Source of the DNA: Cyanobacteria bacterium FACHB-471
Lineage (GTDB): Bacteria > Cyanobacteriota > Cyanobacteriia > Elainellales > Elainellaceae
Length of the DNA stretch: 64,000 bases
Direction of reading: 5' to 3'
NCBI GenBank assembly: GCA_014695345.1
Contig: JACJOC010000049.1
Coordinates: 62,001 to 126,000, forward strand
Part shown: positions 1 through 8,137 of the stretch, one piece after another
Numbering within the stretch: position 1 is the first letter of the stretch
Layout: every line of letters starts with the position of its first letter
The notes under the pieces: model-generated
The model's input: only the letters and a program-made list of their open reading frames with translations
What the model was told of the DNA's origin: nothing
The model's database searches: none
Translations under genes and position numbers: made by a program

Positions 1-821
1 GTCACCAAAACGACCTGCCGAATTAAAACTGGAGCCTCAGTTGGGCGAACCGCTAGTGTCGCATCTAGCTGGGCATCTAGGATAGCAGCTTTAGGCAGCA
101 GGGCAATCAGTTCTCCCTGACGCACTATTCCCCGAAAAGCATCCAGTGTGTTCAGTTCTAATACAGCATTTAACACTGCACCCTGGCGCTGGAACTGCTC
201 CTGCACCAACCGCTGCATTCCATAGCCATCCTTAAATACGACCTGGGGATAGCGTACTAGCTCAGTCCAGGGCACCTGTTCGTACTGAGTTAGGGGATGC
301 TCAGCCGCCATCAAAATCTCGACTGGCTCATTATAAAGAACATCCGTGACCATCTCCGGTGTTGCGGTTAGGAAACGATTATTCATCACGATCGCCACGT
401 CTACCAGTCCATCTTTTAAGACTTTAAGGGCGCGATCGCTGCCCAGAGAGGTAACGCGCAACTGCACATCTGGATAATCTTGGCAAAAGCGCTGAAGCAC
501 AGGCGGCAAATAGTAAGCACAGACGGAATGGATTGCGGCAATGCATAGTTCTGGCTGTTTGCCTTCGCGCAGGTCTGTTAGCTCTTGAGTCGCATTTTGC
601 CACTCTTGACAGATTTTGCGGGCGCGAGGGAGGAAGCGATCGCCTGCCAACGTTAACTTTGCCTGAGCAGTCCGATGAAATAGCGGCAGACCCAAATCTG
701 CTTCCAGGCTTTGAACCTGACGGCTAATCGTAGACTGAGTTACACCACAGAGACGGGCAGCCTGCTGAAAGTTGCCCGTCTCTGCTACTGCTAAAAAAGC
801 CTTCAACTGCTCTAGACGCAT
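1..821 (-). CDS. LysR-family transcriptional regulator (3' end outside window)
   Basis: The reading frame enters from the left edge and begins at an ATG at 821; about 273 residues are inside, so the C-terminus is missing. The first 60 residues form the LysR winged helix-turn-helix: it opens MRLEQLKAFLAVAETGNF, followed by QQAARLCGVTQSTISRQVQS and the family hallmark LEADLGLPLFHR. From about residue 90 comes the periplasmic-binding-like effector domain (ELCIAAIHSVCAYYLPPVL, later DVAIVMNNRFL). LysR proteins bind DNA as oligomers and respond to a small molecule; the ligand cannot be read here and it does not look like RbcR or NdhR. No clear ribosome-binding site precedes the ATG. The upstream side faces a hairpin-rich gap and the carboxypeptidase gene, which points the same way, so the target may lie outside the window. 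Confidence 0.9.
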   Translation of the reverse strand, partial: MRLEQLKAFLAVAETGNFQQAARLCGVTQSTISRQVQSLEADLGLPLFHRTAQAKLTLAGDRFLPRARKICQEWQNATQELTDLREGKQPELCIAAIHSVCAYYLPPVLQRFCQDYPDVQLRVTSLGSDRALKVLKDGLVDVAIVMNNRFLTATPEMVTDVLYNEPVEILMAAEHPLTQYEQVPWTELVRYPQVVFKDGYGMQRLVQEQFQRQGAVLNAVLELNTLDAFRGIVRQGELIALLPKAAILDAQLDATLAVRPTEAPVLIRQVVLV

Positions 822-924
822 GGAGATGTAGCTAAGATCACACTTTATTCTCGATAGCACGACCTTAGCGGATCTCAGAATCCTGTTTGGTAGGCTAATG
901 CACATTATCGCGATTCCCCTAGCA

Positions 925-980
925 AGGAGCACTAGTGAATGAGGAGATACGATCGCCCCTACCCATCCACTAGTGCTCCT
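925..980. repeat. Inverted repeat, 13-bp perfect arms
   Basis: Arms aggagcactagtg (925-937) and cactagtgctcct (968-980) are exact reverse complements around a 30-base centre; pairing continues imperfectly inward. It lies between two minus-strand genes beside a second hairpin. It could be a small palindromic repeat or part of a termination region; no T-tract follows it. Confidence 0.6.
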
Positions 981-984
981 CGTG

Positions 985-1018
985 ATCAGATGGGCAAGTA
1001 TAGCTTTGCCCATCTGAT
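985..1018 (-). terminator. Stem-loop downstream of the carboxypeptidase gene
   Basis: Perfect 13-bp stem (atcagatgggcaa at 985-997, complement at 1006-1018) with an 8-base loop, 27 bases beyond the stop codon of the minus-strand carboxypeptidase gene. Position suits a 3' stem-loop. It lacks the U-tract of a classical intrinsic terminator, so it may protect the mRNA end rather than terminate. Confidence 0.45.
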
Positions 1019-1044
1019 GCTTGGGGATTGATCAGCCTTCAAGA

Positions 1045-4000
1045 CTAAACTGGAACAAACGTGGACTCACTCAAGGCACTTGCACTGACCTGATTAAGCA
1101 CGGCAAACACATTATCGCCGTACTTGATCAAGGTATTCTTGCGCTCTTGGGTGACAGACAACTGACCAAAGCTGAGTGTGCCAACTAGACCAATCAGGTC
1201 TTTGCCGACCTCAAAGCCTTGAATGTAGTCTGTGCCACCTCCTACGCCGATCGCAAAGGTATCGCTGCCTGCACCACCGTAAAGGCGATCGCTGCCTGCA
1301 CCGCTCCAGAGGAGGTCGTCTCCGGCATCGCCGTACAGCACATCATCGCCTGCATCGCCATACAGCTTGTCGTTGCCACGTTTGCCGCTGATGCGATCGT
1401 TGCCTCTGCCGCCATAGATGACATCATCACCACCCTGACCACCACCAGAGGACGAGGTGTTGGCATCACCGCGCAGCAAGTCATTACCATTGCCGCCAAT
1501 GATCAGGTCATCACCCCGACCACCCGCGATCAGATCATTGCCACCCCGACCGTAGATTGTGTCACTGCCGTTGCCTCCTACGTATTGGTTAGCCTCTGCA
1601 TCTCCGTCAAAGACAGTGGTATTGGCACCAGGAGCTTCTAATACGTCCAGGAAGACCGCCGTAGGAACGCCATAGTTGCCGTCTGCATCAGCACTTTCCA
1701 CAAAGATCGTGAGACGACCCACCCCTAAACCAGTCGTATCGATAGTGCCTTTTAGTTCTTCGACTGCTTCGTCAAATGCGCCGTCTGCCGCAAATAACTC
1801 AAACGTCTCCGTTTCTTTTGTCCAGGAAGGTAAGCCAATCGAATAACGGGCACCACCAACGATTTCAGGTTCTGGAATCTCGAGATCATCGGGTGTGGTT
1901 CCAGTAATCCCGTCTCCTTTACGAGTCGAATCCGCCGTTGCAGAAAGCTCTACTGCTGCTCCTGCAAGCACCTGACTGAGATCAAGCTGTATGCCAGTCA
2001 CATCTGGGCTTCCCGCAGTTTTGTAAGGCGATCGGGCTGATTTTGCAGCGTAGAAAAAGGCAGGAATGATCTCTTTAACAATGACGTTCTCGAATTCTTC
2101 GGTGTTTTGGAAGAAAGCGGAGCCTAATTCAAAGGTGTAGCCCGGAACTCCGAGGGTGCTGTAAACCCAGTCGTCCGTTGTTCCCGTTGTGGGGTAAAGT
2201 CCGATCGCCTGCGAAACGTCATAAGCCTGATCAACCAGCCCTGTGAAATAGCCAAACTTCAACCCCAGATTTCGTAGTCCCTCCTGGTTAGGGGCGGGTT
2301 CGTCTGTCCAACCAAACGGATAGAGAATCAGATCGCCAAAGCTGTGAACATCGATGTAAACACCTGACGTGTCTTCTGAGGCTGGGTCAAAGTCACCAGG
2401 GCCTTTGGTATCTTGAAAAGTTTCCAGTAGATAATCCCGTAGCGCCTGACTCTCTGGTTCTGAGAAAGGTGCAGGTCCTTGGTAGGTCAGATCAGCCGGA
2501 TCGGTACTCGCTGCTTCCTCTCCCAACTCTCCCCACTTAGAGTCGTAGTTGCGGTTTAGGTCAACGCCGTAGTTGGGAAATTCTGCTGTACCGTCACCGG
2601 GGTTGGTATTTTTGCGCCAGGAATAACCTTGTTCAGCAAACTTGCGTCCGTCGGGGTTGACGATGGGCACCACACGAACTTCAAAGTTGTCTAGAATCCA
2701 GGTGGTGTCAGGATCGGTGCCGTAGTTAGCGATGAGCTGTTCGGCAAAGCGAGTGACAGATTCTGTGGTGGAATATTCCCGCGCGTGGATCGCCCCCTGG
2801 ACAAAGAAGACGGGTTTTTCTTCTTGTACATCGCTGTTTTTGTTGCTGATTTCCAGGGAAAAAATGTCGTAGCCTGCTGAGCCGCCGGGAGTAACTTTAT
2901 CGTAGCTGTCACCAATGTCTACCCAACTTGCAAGATTTGGATTCAGCGTTGCTAGTTCTGACAGGTCAGCATAGGTTTTCTCAACGGTGCGATAGCTGGT
3001 ATAGCCCGGAATCGTCGTTTCTGTGATTTCTACCGGAACGTCTTCTACCACCAGACCGTTGTAGTTGGGGTCGTCACTGGTGATAGTGACGCTGACGGTG
3101 GTTGATTGGTCTTCACCCTCGATAAGGTCGTCGGCGATCGCCTCCACAACGGAAGTCTGGGGAACAAACCAGTTGTCTTCTGTAAACGTGATCGACCGGA
3201 TCGGCTGAAGCTGATCACCATCTACCGTGAAGCTCAAAGTCACATCCGAAGTCGGGCGGCTCTGCAAGGCAAATTGAAAATCAAGCGGATCGGGAACATT
3301 GCTCTCGCTCACGGCTACCAGTCCGCTAGGCGTGGTTACACCCGCTACCAGGTTGTCGGTAATTCTGACATTGTCGACAGCCCACAGATAAGACCAGTTG
3401 CCATCAAATCGGAAGCGAACCTGCGCCTCTGATGAACCGCCTAGCGCCTCAGTCAAATCGACGGTCGGCGTGTTGATGTCGTAATCGCCCGTGTTAGAGG
3501 AATAAACGGATTGCCACTCTGTGCCGTTGTAAGCTTCGACAAACACTTCACTGGCATTGATCCCCGCAGCGATTCCACCATACACCTGGTCAAACTGCAG
3601 AATGACAGCCTCAGCGTCCGAAACATCAAAAACAGGAGATTCGAGCGTAATATTTTCGGCTACATCATCATCGGAGAGAAAATCGCTGTCATAGACTGCG
3701 ACTGGATTGTCAAAATTTGGGTTCAAAGGCTCATTAATTTCATTGCGATTACCAGGGTTATCAAAGCGCCAGAGATCTGTTTCGGGATTCCCCTCAATCA
3801 CATTGACCGTCCAGCCTGGAGGTGGGGTTGCGCCACTTGCGCCTGAGAAATCCTCGGCAAAATAGGTTTCAGGTTCTTCTAAAATCGCGGGATGGGTGGC
3901 GATCGCCTCACTCGAAAAAGCCAGAGCAGCCGACATTCCACCTGTCTTTACGTCCAGATCCCAGTTTCCACCGTGAGCAGAATTGCCAACCGGGGTGGTG

Positions 4001-4467
4001 GAAGCAGCAACTTCAACGCCAATCAAAGACTTTAGCAATTGAATGAACGCCATTCCCGCTGCGGTATCGGCAACTCGACAGCCGTAGATCAGCAGCTCGG
4101 CGCGGTCGCCCAACGCATTGCGCCACTGCTGCAACTGGGCTTGGTATTGCGCCAAGGTTTCGTGGCTGAGCTTGGCGTTACCGAGCTGCAAGCTGCCAGG
4201 ACTACCGTGAGCCACAAGGTGAATGCTGGAGATCTGAGTCCGCCCTGCCAAAGCGAGACTGATTTGTGTCACCCCATCTTCATAGGGGTGAAGAACAATC
4301 ACTTCTGTACCTGGGGTCACCCCTGCTGCAAGGTTCCCATAATCTTGTACAGCCGCATCAATAAAGATAAGTTGCTGGCTAGATGCAACTGAAACGGAAC
4401 TGCTCAGGGGAGCTAAGGTTGAATTTTTGGCAGTAGAAACAGTGTGAGCAAGAATTAAATTTTGCAC
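1045..4467 (-). CDS. DUF4347 - M14 zinc carboxypeptidase - RTX repeat exoprotein
   Basis: A 1140-residue multidomain protein starting at GTG (4467). Residues about 30-190 are a DUF4347 domain, with HLVAHGSPGS and LLIYGCRVADTAAG. Residues about 200-370 resemble a carbohydrate-binding-like or MAM-like beta domain, followed by a Calx-beta-like stretch. Residues about 510-800 are an M14 zinc carboxypeptidase: HARE near 559-562 (zinc ligands), GVDLNRNYDSKWG, DVHSFGDLILYPFG (third zinc ligand His) and FELGSAFF (general-base Glu). Residues about 960-1070 hold RTX nonapeptides of the type GGxGxDxLY, which bind calcium, then a tail typical of RTX proteins. There is no N-terminal signal peptide, which together with the RTX end suggests type I secretion (inference); no ABC exporter lies nearby. 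The carboxypeptidase probably trims peptides outside the cell. DUF4347 is common at the N-terminus of large cyanobacterial exoproteins and its role is unproven. Confidence 0.88.
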   Translation of the reverse strand: MQNLILAHTVSTAKNSTLAPLSSSVSVASSQQLIFIDAAVQDYGNLAAGVTPGTEVIVLHPYEDGVTQISLALAGRTQISSIHLVAHGSPGSLQLGNAKLSHETLAQYQAQLQQWRNALGDRAELLIYGCRVADTAAGMAFIQLLKSLIGVEVAASTTPVGNSAHGGNWDLDVKTGGMSAALAFSSEAIATHPAILEEPETYFAEDFSGASGATPPPGWTVNVIEGNPETDLWRFDNPGNRNEINEPLNPNFDNPVAVYDSDFLSDDDVAENITLESPVFDVSDAEAVILQFDQVYGGIAAGINASEVFVEAYNGTEWQSVYSSNTGDYDINTPTVDLTEALGGSSEAQVRFRFDGNWSYLWAVDNVRITDNLVAGVTTPSGLVAVSESNVPDPLDFQFALQSRPTSDVTLSFTVDGDQLQPIRSITFTEDNWFVPQTSVVEAIADDLIEGEDQSTTVSVTITSDDPNYNGLVVEDVPVEITETTIPGYTSYRTVEKTYADLSELATLNPNLASWVDIGDSYDKVTPGGSAGYDIFSLEISNKNSDVQEEKPVFFVQGAIHAREYSTTESVTRFAEQLIANYGTDPDTTWILDNFEVRVVPIVNPDGRKFAEQGYSWRKNTNPGDGTAEFPNYGVDLNRNYDSKWGELGEEAASTDPADLTYQGPAPFSEPESQALRDYLLETFQDTKGPGDFDPASEDTSGVYIDVHSFGDLILYPFGWTDEPAPNQEGLRNLGLKFGYFTGLVDQAYDVSQAIGLYPTTGTTDDWVYSTLGVPGYTFELGSAFFQNTEEFENVIVKEIIPAFFYAAKSARSPYKTAGSPDVTGIQLDLSQVLAGAAVELSATADSTRKGDGITGTTPDDLEIPEPEIVGGARYSIGLPSWTKETETFELFAADGAFDEAVEELKGTIDTTGLGVGRLTIFVESADADGNYGVPTAVFLDVLEAPGANTTVFDGDAEANQYVGGNGSDTIYGRGGNDLIAGGRGDDLIIGGNGNDLLRGDANTSSSGGGQGGDDVIYGGRGNDRISGKRGNDKLYGDAGDDVLYGDAGDDLLWSGAGSDRLYGGAGSDTFAIGVGGGTDYIQGFEVGKDLIGLVGTLSFGQLSVTQERKNTLIKYGDNVFAVLNQVSASALSESTFVPV

Positions 4468-4970
4468 GGTAGAAAAAATATTTAATAGGAACGTGAACGA
4501 CTGAGCGAGTGTGAATGAGTCACTTACCTAGCAGAGTTTTGCCTAGCCTGGATGATTAGGTGATTGAGACGAGGCGGCTTGATGTGAAAGCTTATGGGAT
4601 TTGGGGCTAAACGGGAATGAATACAATTAAGTAACTGTAAGCAACTGCTCTTGATAGCTTGCGGATTAGAACAAAGAGCTATTCAGTTGGCGATGAATCC
4701 ATAAATGACAGAAGGTCAATCTTTAATAGGAAATCATCAACAGATGGCGTGGGCGATCGCCTGAAATAGCTGCTTATCTTAGATAGGATAGGTTCCTGAC
4801 AAGGCAACGAAGAGCAAACTACTTTTAGCTGTTGCTTTCAAATGACAAGCGTTATACATGTAGTGACGCAGTTATACAAGATCTCTCGAAGCCATACTGC
4901 AAAATGTAGCTTGTGATGCATTTTTCTCATTCTTTATGATCTCCACAGATCTTCTGCAGATCCTCTACTT
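4468..4970. other. Divergent intergenic region, no gene seen
   Basis: About 500 bases between the divergently transcribed RTX carboxypeptidase and the small secreted protein. It is relatively AT-rich, carries one HIP1 site near 4755, and must contain both promoters. No convincing -35/-10 pair, RNA gene or small coding frame was recognised. Confidence 0.5.
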
Positions 4971-5384
4971 ATGAAGATTCCGGTTCGATTCGCTGTATCT
5001 CTGTCCCTACTGGTTCCTGTGCTGACAGTTCCTTTAATGAGCAATGCAAACCCTGCTTCATCCCTTGAAAATTTGCCAACGGGTGAATACTACTACGAAG
5101 CAATTCACGCTTCTGAAACGTCTAGCCGATCTATCTTGTTTCGCAAAGCCGGACGGACAGTGATTGGTGTCCAAATGGGCGCTAACCGCAGTTGCTTTAG
5201 AGGGTTTGCAGAAGGAAATCGAATCGTGAATGCAACCCGCGTTTTTCCACCTTACGATCCGGCTTCAAGACAAGATTTTCAAGAGGAGATGCTTGACCTG
5301 AGTCAATACAGTCCCGTTGAACGGGCAGGAAGGGATCGCGATCGCGCCACGCTACGAACCTGCATCCAGTTCTTTTGGCGTTAA
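4971..5384 (+). CDS. Small secreted protein of unknown function
   Basis: 137 residues. It starts with a classical signal peptide (MKIPVRFAVSLSLLVPVLTV, then MSNANPAS, with likely cleavage after SNA), so the mature protein of about 110 residues should be periplasmic or extracellular. The mature part has two cysteines (in NRSCFRGFAE and RTCIQFFW) that could form a disulfide. The stretch EYYYEAIHASETSSRSILFRKAGRTVIGVQ looks like a compact beta fold, similar in flavour to other small exported cyanobacterial proteins, but I recognise no named family. Its stop is 30 bases before the end of the convergent hybrid-kinase gene. Confidence 0.75.
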   Translation: MKIPVRFAVSLSLLVPVLTVPLMSNANPASSLENLPTGEYYYEAIHASETSSRSILFRKAGRTVIGVQMGANRSCFRGFAEGNRIVNATRVFPPYDPASRQDFQEEMLDLSQYSPVERAGRDRDRATLRTCIQFFWR

Positions 5385-5413
5385 GATTTTTGTGATTTTT
5401 GGGAAAGGGAAAA

Positions 5414-7615
5414 TTATCTAGCGGGGGCACGTCCTACCAAATCTGCTACGGCTTTGGCTAATTTCTCTGGCTCTACAGGTTTGGGCACATGTAGCTGAAA
5501 GCCTGCTGTAAGGGACTGATGTTGATCCTCAAGACGAGCATAGGCGGTGAGGGCGATCGCTGGAATCATGCCGCCTCGATCTGGCTCTAACTCTCTGACT
5601 TTGCGAATGAGGGCATAGCCGTCTTCGAGGGGCATTCCAATGTCACTCACTAAAATATCTGGATTAAATTGCTCAACTGCCTCTAACGCTTCGCTCACCG
5701 ATGCGGTTGCAATCACATGAGTGCCATACCCTTCTAGAATCAGTGTGATGATTTCACGGGTATCGACCTCATCGTCTACTACCACCGCTTGGATGCCCTT
5801 GAGATTGATTGCAGAACCAGAAGAACTGCGTTCTTGTGCATCTGGTTGAGCTACCAACAGCGGCAAACGAATCGTAAAAGTGGCACCCTGTCCTTCTCCC
5901 AGGCTCTCAGCACAGATCGTGCCACCATGTAGCTCGGTCAAGTGGCGCACGATCGCCAGCCCCAACCCCAAGCCCCCATACACCCGAGTAATTGAGGCGT
6001 CCGCTTGACGAAAATAGTCAAAAATAAAGGGCAAAAATTCAGGCTTAATTCCCTTACCTGTATCGCTGACAGCAATCTCAGCGTATTGGGCATGAACAGA
6101 AGCTTTAGACAGTCCGTTCTCGGGGCTGGTTTCAGGTTCAACCAGCGATAGACGAATTTCGACTTGCCCACCTTGAGGCGTGAACTTAATTGCGTTAGAC
6201 AGCAGGTTCCAGATAATTTGCTGAAGCCGATTGGGGTCACCCATCGTTTGAAACCGAGCATGGACGGGGTCAGCATCGACCGTCCTCCAATCGGGTTCAA
6301 TCGCTGTACCAGTTGAGGGCGCTGAAGGTTCTAGCAATACTTTGAGGGGAATCGACTTGGCTTCAGCCGCAGGACGCATGGTGTCGATCGCCGCTTCAAC
6401 AATCGAAATCAGATCGACAGGGCTAACTTTTAGCGTCAGCTTGCCCTGAATGATGCGCGAAATGTCTAGCAAGTCTTCGATCAGGTGCGTTTGCAGTTTG
6501 GCATTCCGCTCAATCGTTTGCAGGGCGCGTGTTAGCGTTGCTTCGTCAAATCGCTTGGTTTGGAGCAGTCTAGACCAGCCCAGAATGGGGTTGAGGGGCG
6601 ATCGCAACTCATGGGAAAGCGTCGCCAAAAATTCATCCTTAATCCGATTGGTCTCCTGAGACTGCAGGTAAAGTCGGGCATTGTCGATCGCCACTGCCGC
6701 GACCTGCGCCAACTGCACCAGGAGCGCTTCATCTTCCTCGGTAAACTCACCTTCATACTTATCCGAAAGCTGAATCAAGCCAATGTTATTGCCCTGACGG
6801 CTAATTAAAGGCACAGCCAACCAGCCCCGCAGGGGGGGGGGCCGGTCGGACTCCGTGCCAAATCCTCGCCAGTTTGGATGGGACTCTAGTTCCGCTTGCG
6901 TCATTCGCATTGGGCGATTCATGCGGCAAACCCAGGAATAAATCCCAGAGCCGTTTGGTGGTTCTTCGTAGTCCCGCCATTGAGCGTATTTATCAGATAA
7001 CGACATGGCGCTGATTGCCTGTGTCCAATTGCCGTCTACTGTCATGCTGGTGACAGCCTGGTGCGCTTCAATGATTTCTCTAGCTTGCTCGGTAATTAGC
7101 TTCAGCGTTTGATCGATTGAAAGGAGGGAATTAATCGCGATCGAGGCTTGTGCTAGCTTCCGCAGGCGACTGGTGTATTGGCGCTGACGAGTCAGCAGTT
7201 GCGCCCGTTCTTGCTCAACCCATTTGCGCTCAATTCGCTCTCTGGCTTCTCGGACGGCTCTTTCTGCTACTGGTGCAAGGCGTTCTAGCCGCTGCTTGAG
7301 GACGTAATCCGTCGCGCCGTTTCTCAAAGTTTCGATCGCCACTTCTTCACCCAGATTGGCAGACACAAAAATGAAGGGTACCTCTGGGCAGCGATCGCGG
7401 ACAATTTCTAAAGCGGTGAGTCCATCAAATGTGGGCAGCGAATAATCTGACAGAATCAAGTCAAACACGTTGTTTTCCAACACGGCTAGAAAGTCCGCCC
7501 GATTTTCCACACGAGTCAGCTTGCATTCTGGCCAGTTAGTAGTCAAATTTGCCTGGATCAACTCTGCATCCAACAAACTATCTTCCAGAAGAAGAACATG
7601 TAGCGGTTGCATCAT
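5414..7615 (-). CDS. Hybrid histidine kinase REC-GAF-HisKA-HATPase-REC
   Basis: About 733 residues. The N-terminal receiver (to about residue 120) has LLEDS and the phosphoacceptor in ILSDYSLPTFDG. A coiled linker leads to a GAF domain (about 160-320), then HisKA with LSHELRSPLNPILGW (phospho-His), HATPase with NAIKFTPQGG, VSDTGKGI and GLGLGLAIVRHL, and a second receiver with ILVSDIGMPLEDG (phospho-Asp). The architecture fits a cytoplasmic phosphorelay protein receiving signal from another kinase through the first receiver; the adjacent Rcp1-like regulator and PAS kinase genes are obvious partners (inference). I chose the ATG at 7615 because GAGGA lies 5 bases before it; a GTG four codons upstream is also possible. 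A run of ten G (6832-6841; C on the coding strand) sits in the GAF region and encodes consecutive prolines in SDRPPPLRGW. Confidence 0.93.
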   Translation of the reverse strand: MMQPLHVLLLEDSLLDAELIQANLTTNWPECKLTRVENRADFLAVLENNVFDLILSDYSLPTFDGLTALEIVRDRCPEVPFIFVSANLGEEVAIETLRNGATDYVLKQRLERLAPVAERAVREARERIERKWVEQERAQLLTRQRQYTSRLRKLAQASIAINSLLSIDQTLKLITEQAREIIEAHQAVTSMTVDGNWTQAISAMSLSDKYAQWRDYEEPPNGSGIYSWVCRMNRPMRMTQAELESHPNWRGFGTESDRPPPLRGWLAVPLISRQGNNIGLIQLSDKYEGEFTEEDEALLVQLAQVAAVAIDNARLYLQSQETNRIKDEFLATLSHELRSPLNPILGWSRLLQTKRFDEATLTRALQTIERNAKLQTHLIEDLLDISRIIQGKLTLKVSPVDLISIVEAAIDTMRPAAEAKSIPLKVLLEPSAPSTGTAIEPDWRTVDADPVHARFQTMGDPNRLQQIIWNLLSNAIKFTPQGGQVEIRLSLVEPETSPENGLSKASVHAQYAEIAVSDTGKGIKPEFLPFIFDYFRQADASITRVYGGLGLGLAIVRHLTELHGGTICAESLGEGQGATFTIRLPLLVAQPDAQERSSSGSAINLKGIQAVVVDDEVDTREIITLILEGYGTHVIATASVSEALEAVEQFNPDILVSDIGMPLEDGYALIRKVRELEPDRGGMIPAIALTAYARLEDQHQSLTAGFQLHVPKPVEPEKLAKAVADLVGRAPAR

Positions 7616-7699
7616 CGTTATCCTCACGGGCTAATTTTGCAGGTCATTGTCTGTCCGAAGATTTTCATGCCTTAGGTTTTACTTACCCCAATGGCGGGT

Positions 7700-8137
7700 T
7701 TAACCCGGTGGCGGTTGATTGACGACTGCCCAAAATAGCCCAACTTCTCGGATTGCATCGACAAATTCATGAAAATCAACGGGTTTTACGACATAGGCAT
7801 TAACGCCCAAGTTGTAGCTAGAAACCAGATCCTGCTCTTCACGGGAGGAGGTCAACATCACCACCGGAACCATCCGTAAGGCTGAGTCAGACTTTAACTG
7901 TGCCAACACCTCTAGTCCATCTACCTTGGGTAGCTTGAGGTCGAGCAACACAACTGCAGGATTACCCTCCATCCTGAGTTTGAATACGCCTCGACGGTAG
8001 AGATAGTCCAACGCTTCTTCGCCATCACGCACCACCACAACCTCATTTGCCAGGTGGTTCTCGGCTAGCGCAGAAAGGGTCAGTTCAACATCGTGGTGGC
8101 TATCTTCAACTAGCAAGATGCGTCTTAGCTCAGTCAT
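7700..8137 (-). CDS. Rcp1-like single-domain response regulator
   Basis: 145 residues, a stand-alone receiver without output domain. Visible features: ILLVEDSHHDVELT (acidic pocket), VVLLDLKLPKVDGLEVL (phosphoacceptor Asp), VVMLTSSREEQD (conserved Thr/Ser) and NAYVVKPVDFHEF (conserved Lys). The inserted YLYRRGVF-type segment is typical of the Rcp1 group that pairs with phytochrome-like and PAS kinases. Its ATG overlaps the stop of the upstream PAS kinase by four bases (ATGA), so the two are translationally coupled and very likely form a kinase-regulator pair. Signalling probably continues by protein-protein contact or phosphorelay, possibly through the hybrid kinase 80 bases downstream. Confidence 0.93.
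   Translation of the reverse strand: MTELRRILLVEDSHHDVELTLSALAENHLANEVVVVRDGEEALDYLYRRGVFKLRMEGNPAVVLLDLKLPKVDGLEVLAQLKSDSALRMVPVVMLTSSREEQDLVSSYNLGVNAYVVKPVDFHEFVDAIREVGLFWAVVNQPPPG

Noticed and set aside
1176-1641. Two long plus-strand open frames opposite the RTX repeats
   Set aside because: They mirror the repetitive GC-rich RTX coding region on the other strand, have His/Thr/Ala-rich low-complexity translations and no ribosome-binding site.
4979-4995. tRNA T-arm-like string ggttcgattc
   Set aside because: It is within the start of the secreted-protein gene and no other arms of a tRNA fold around it.
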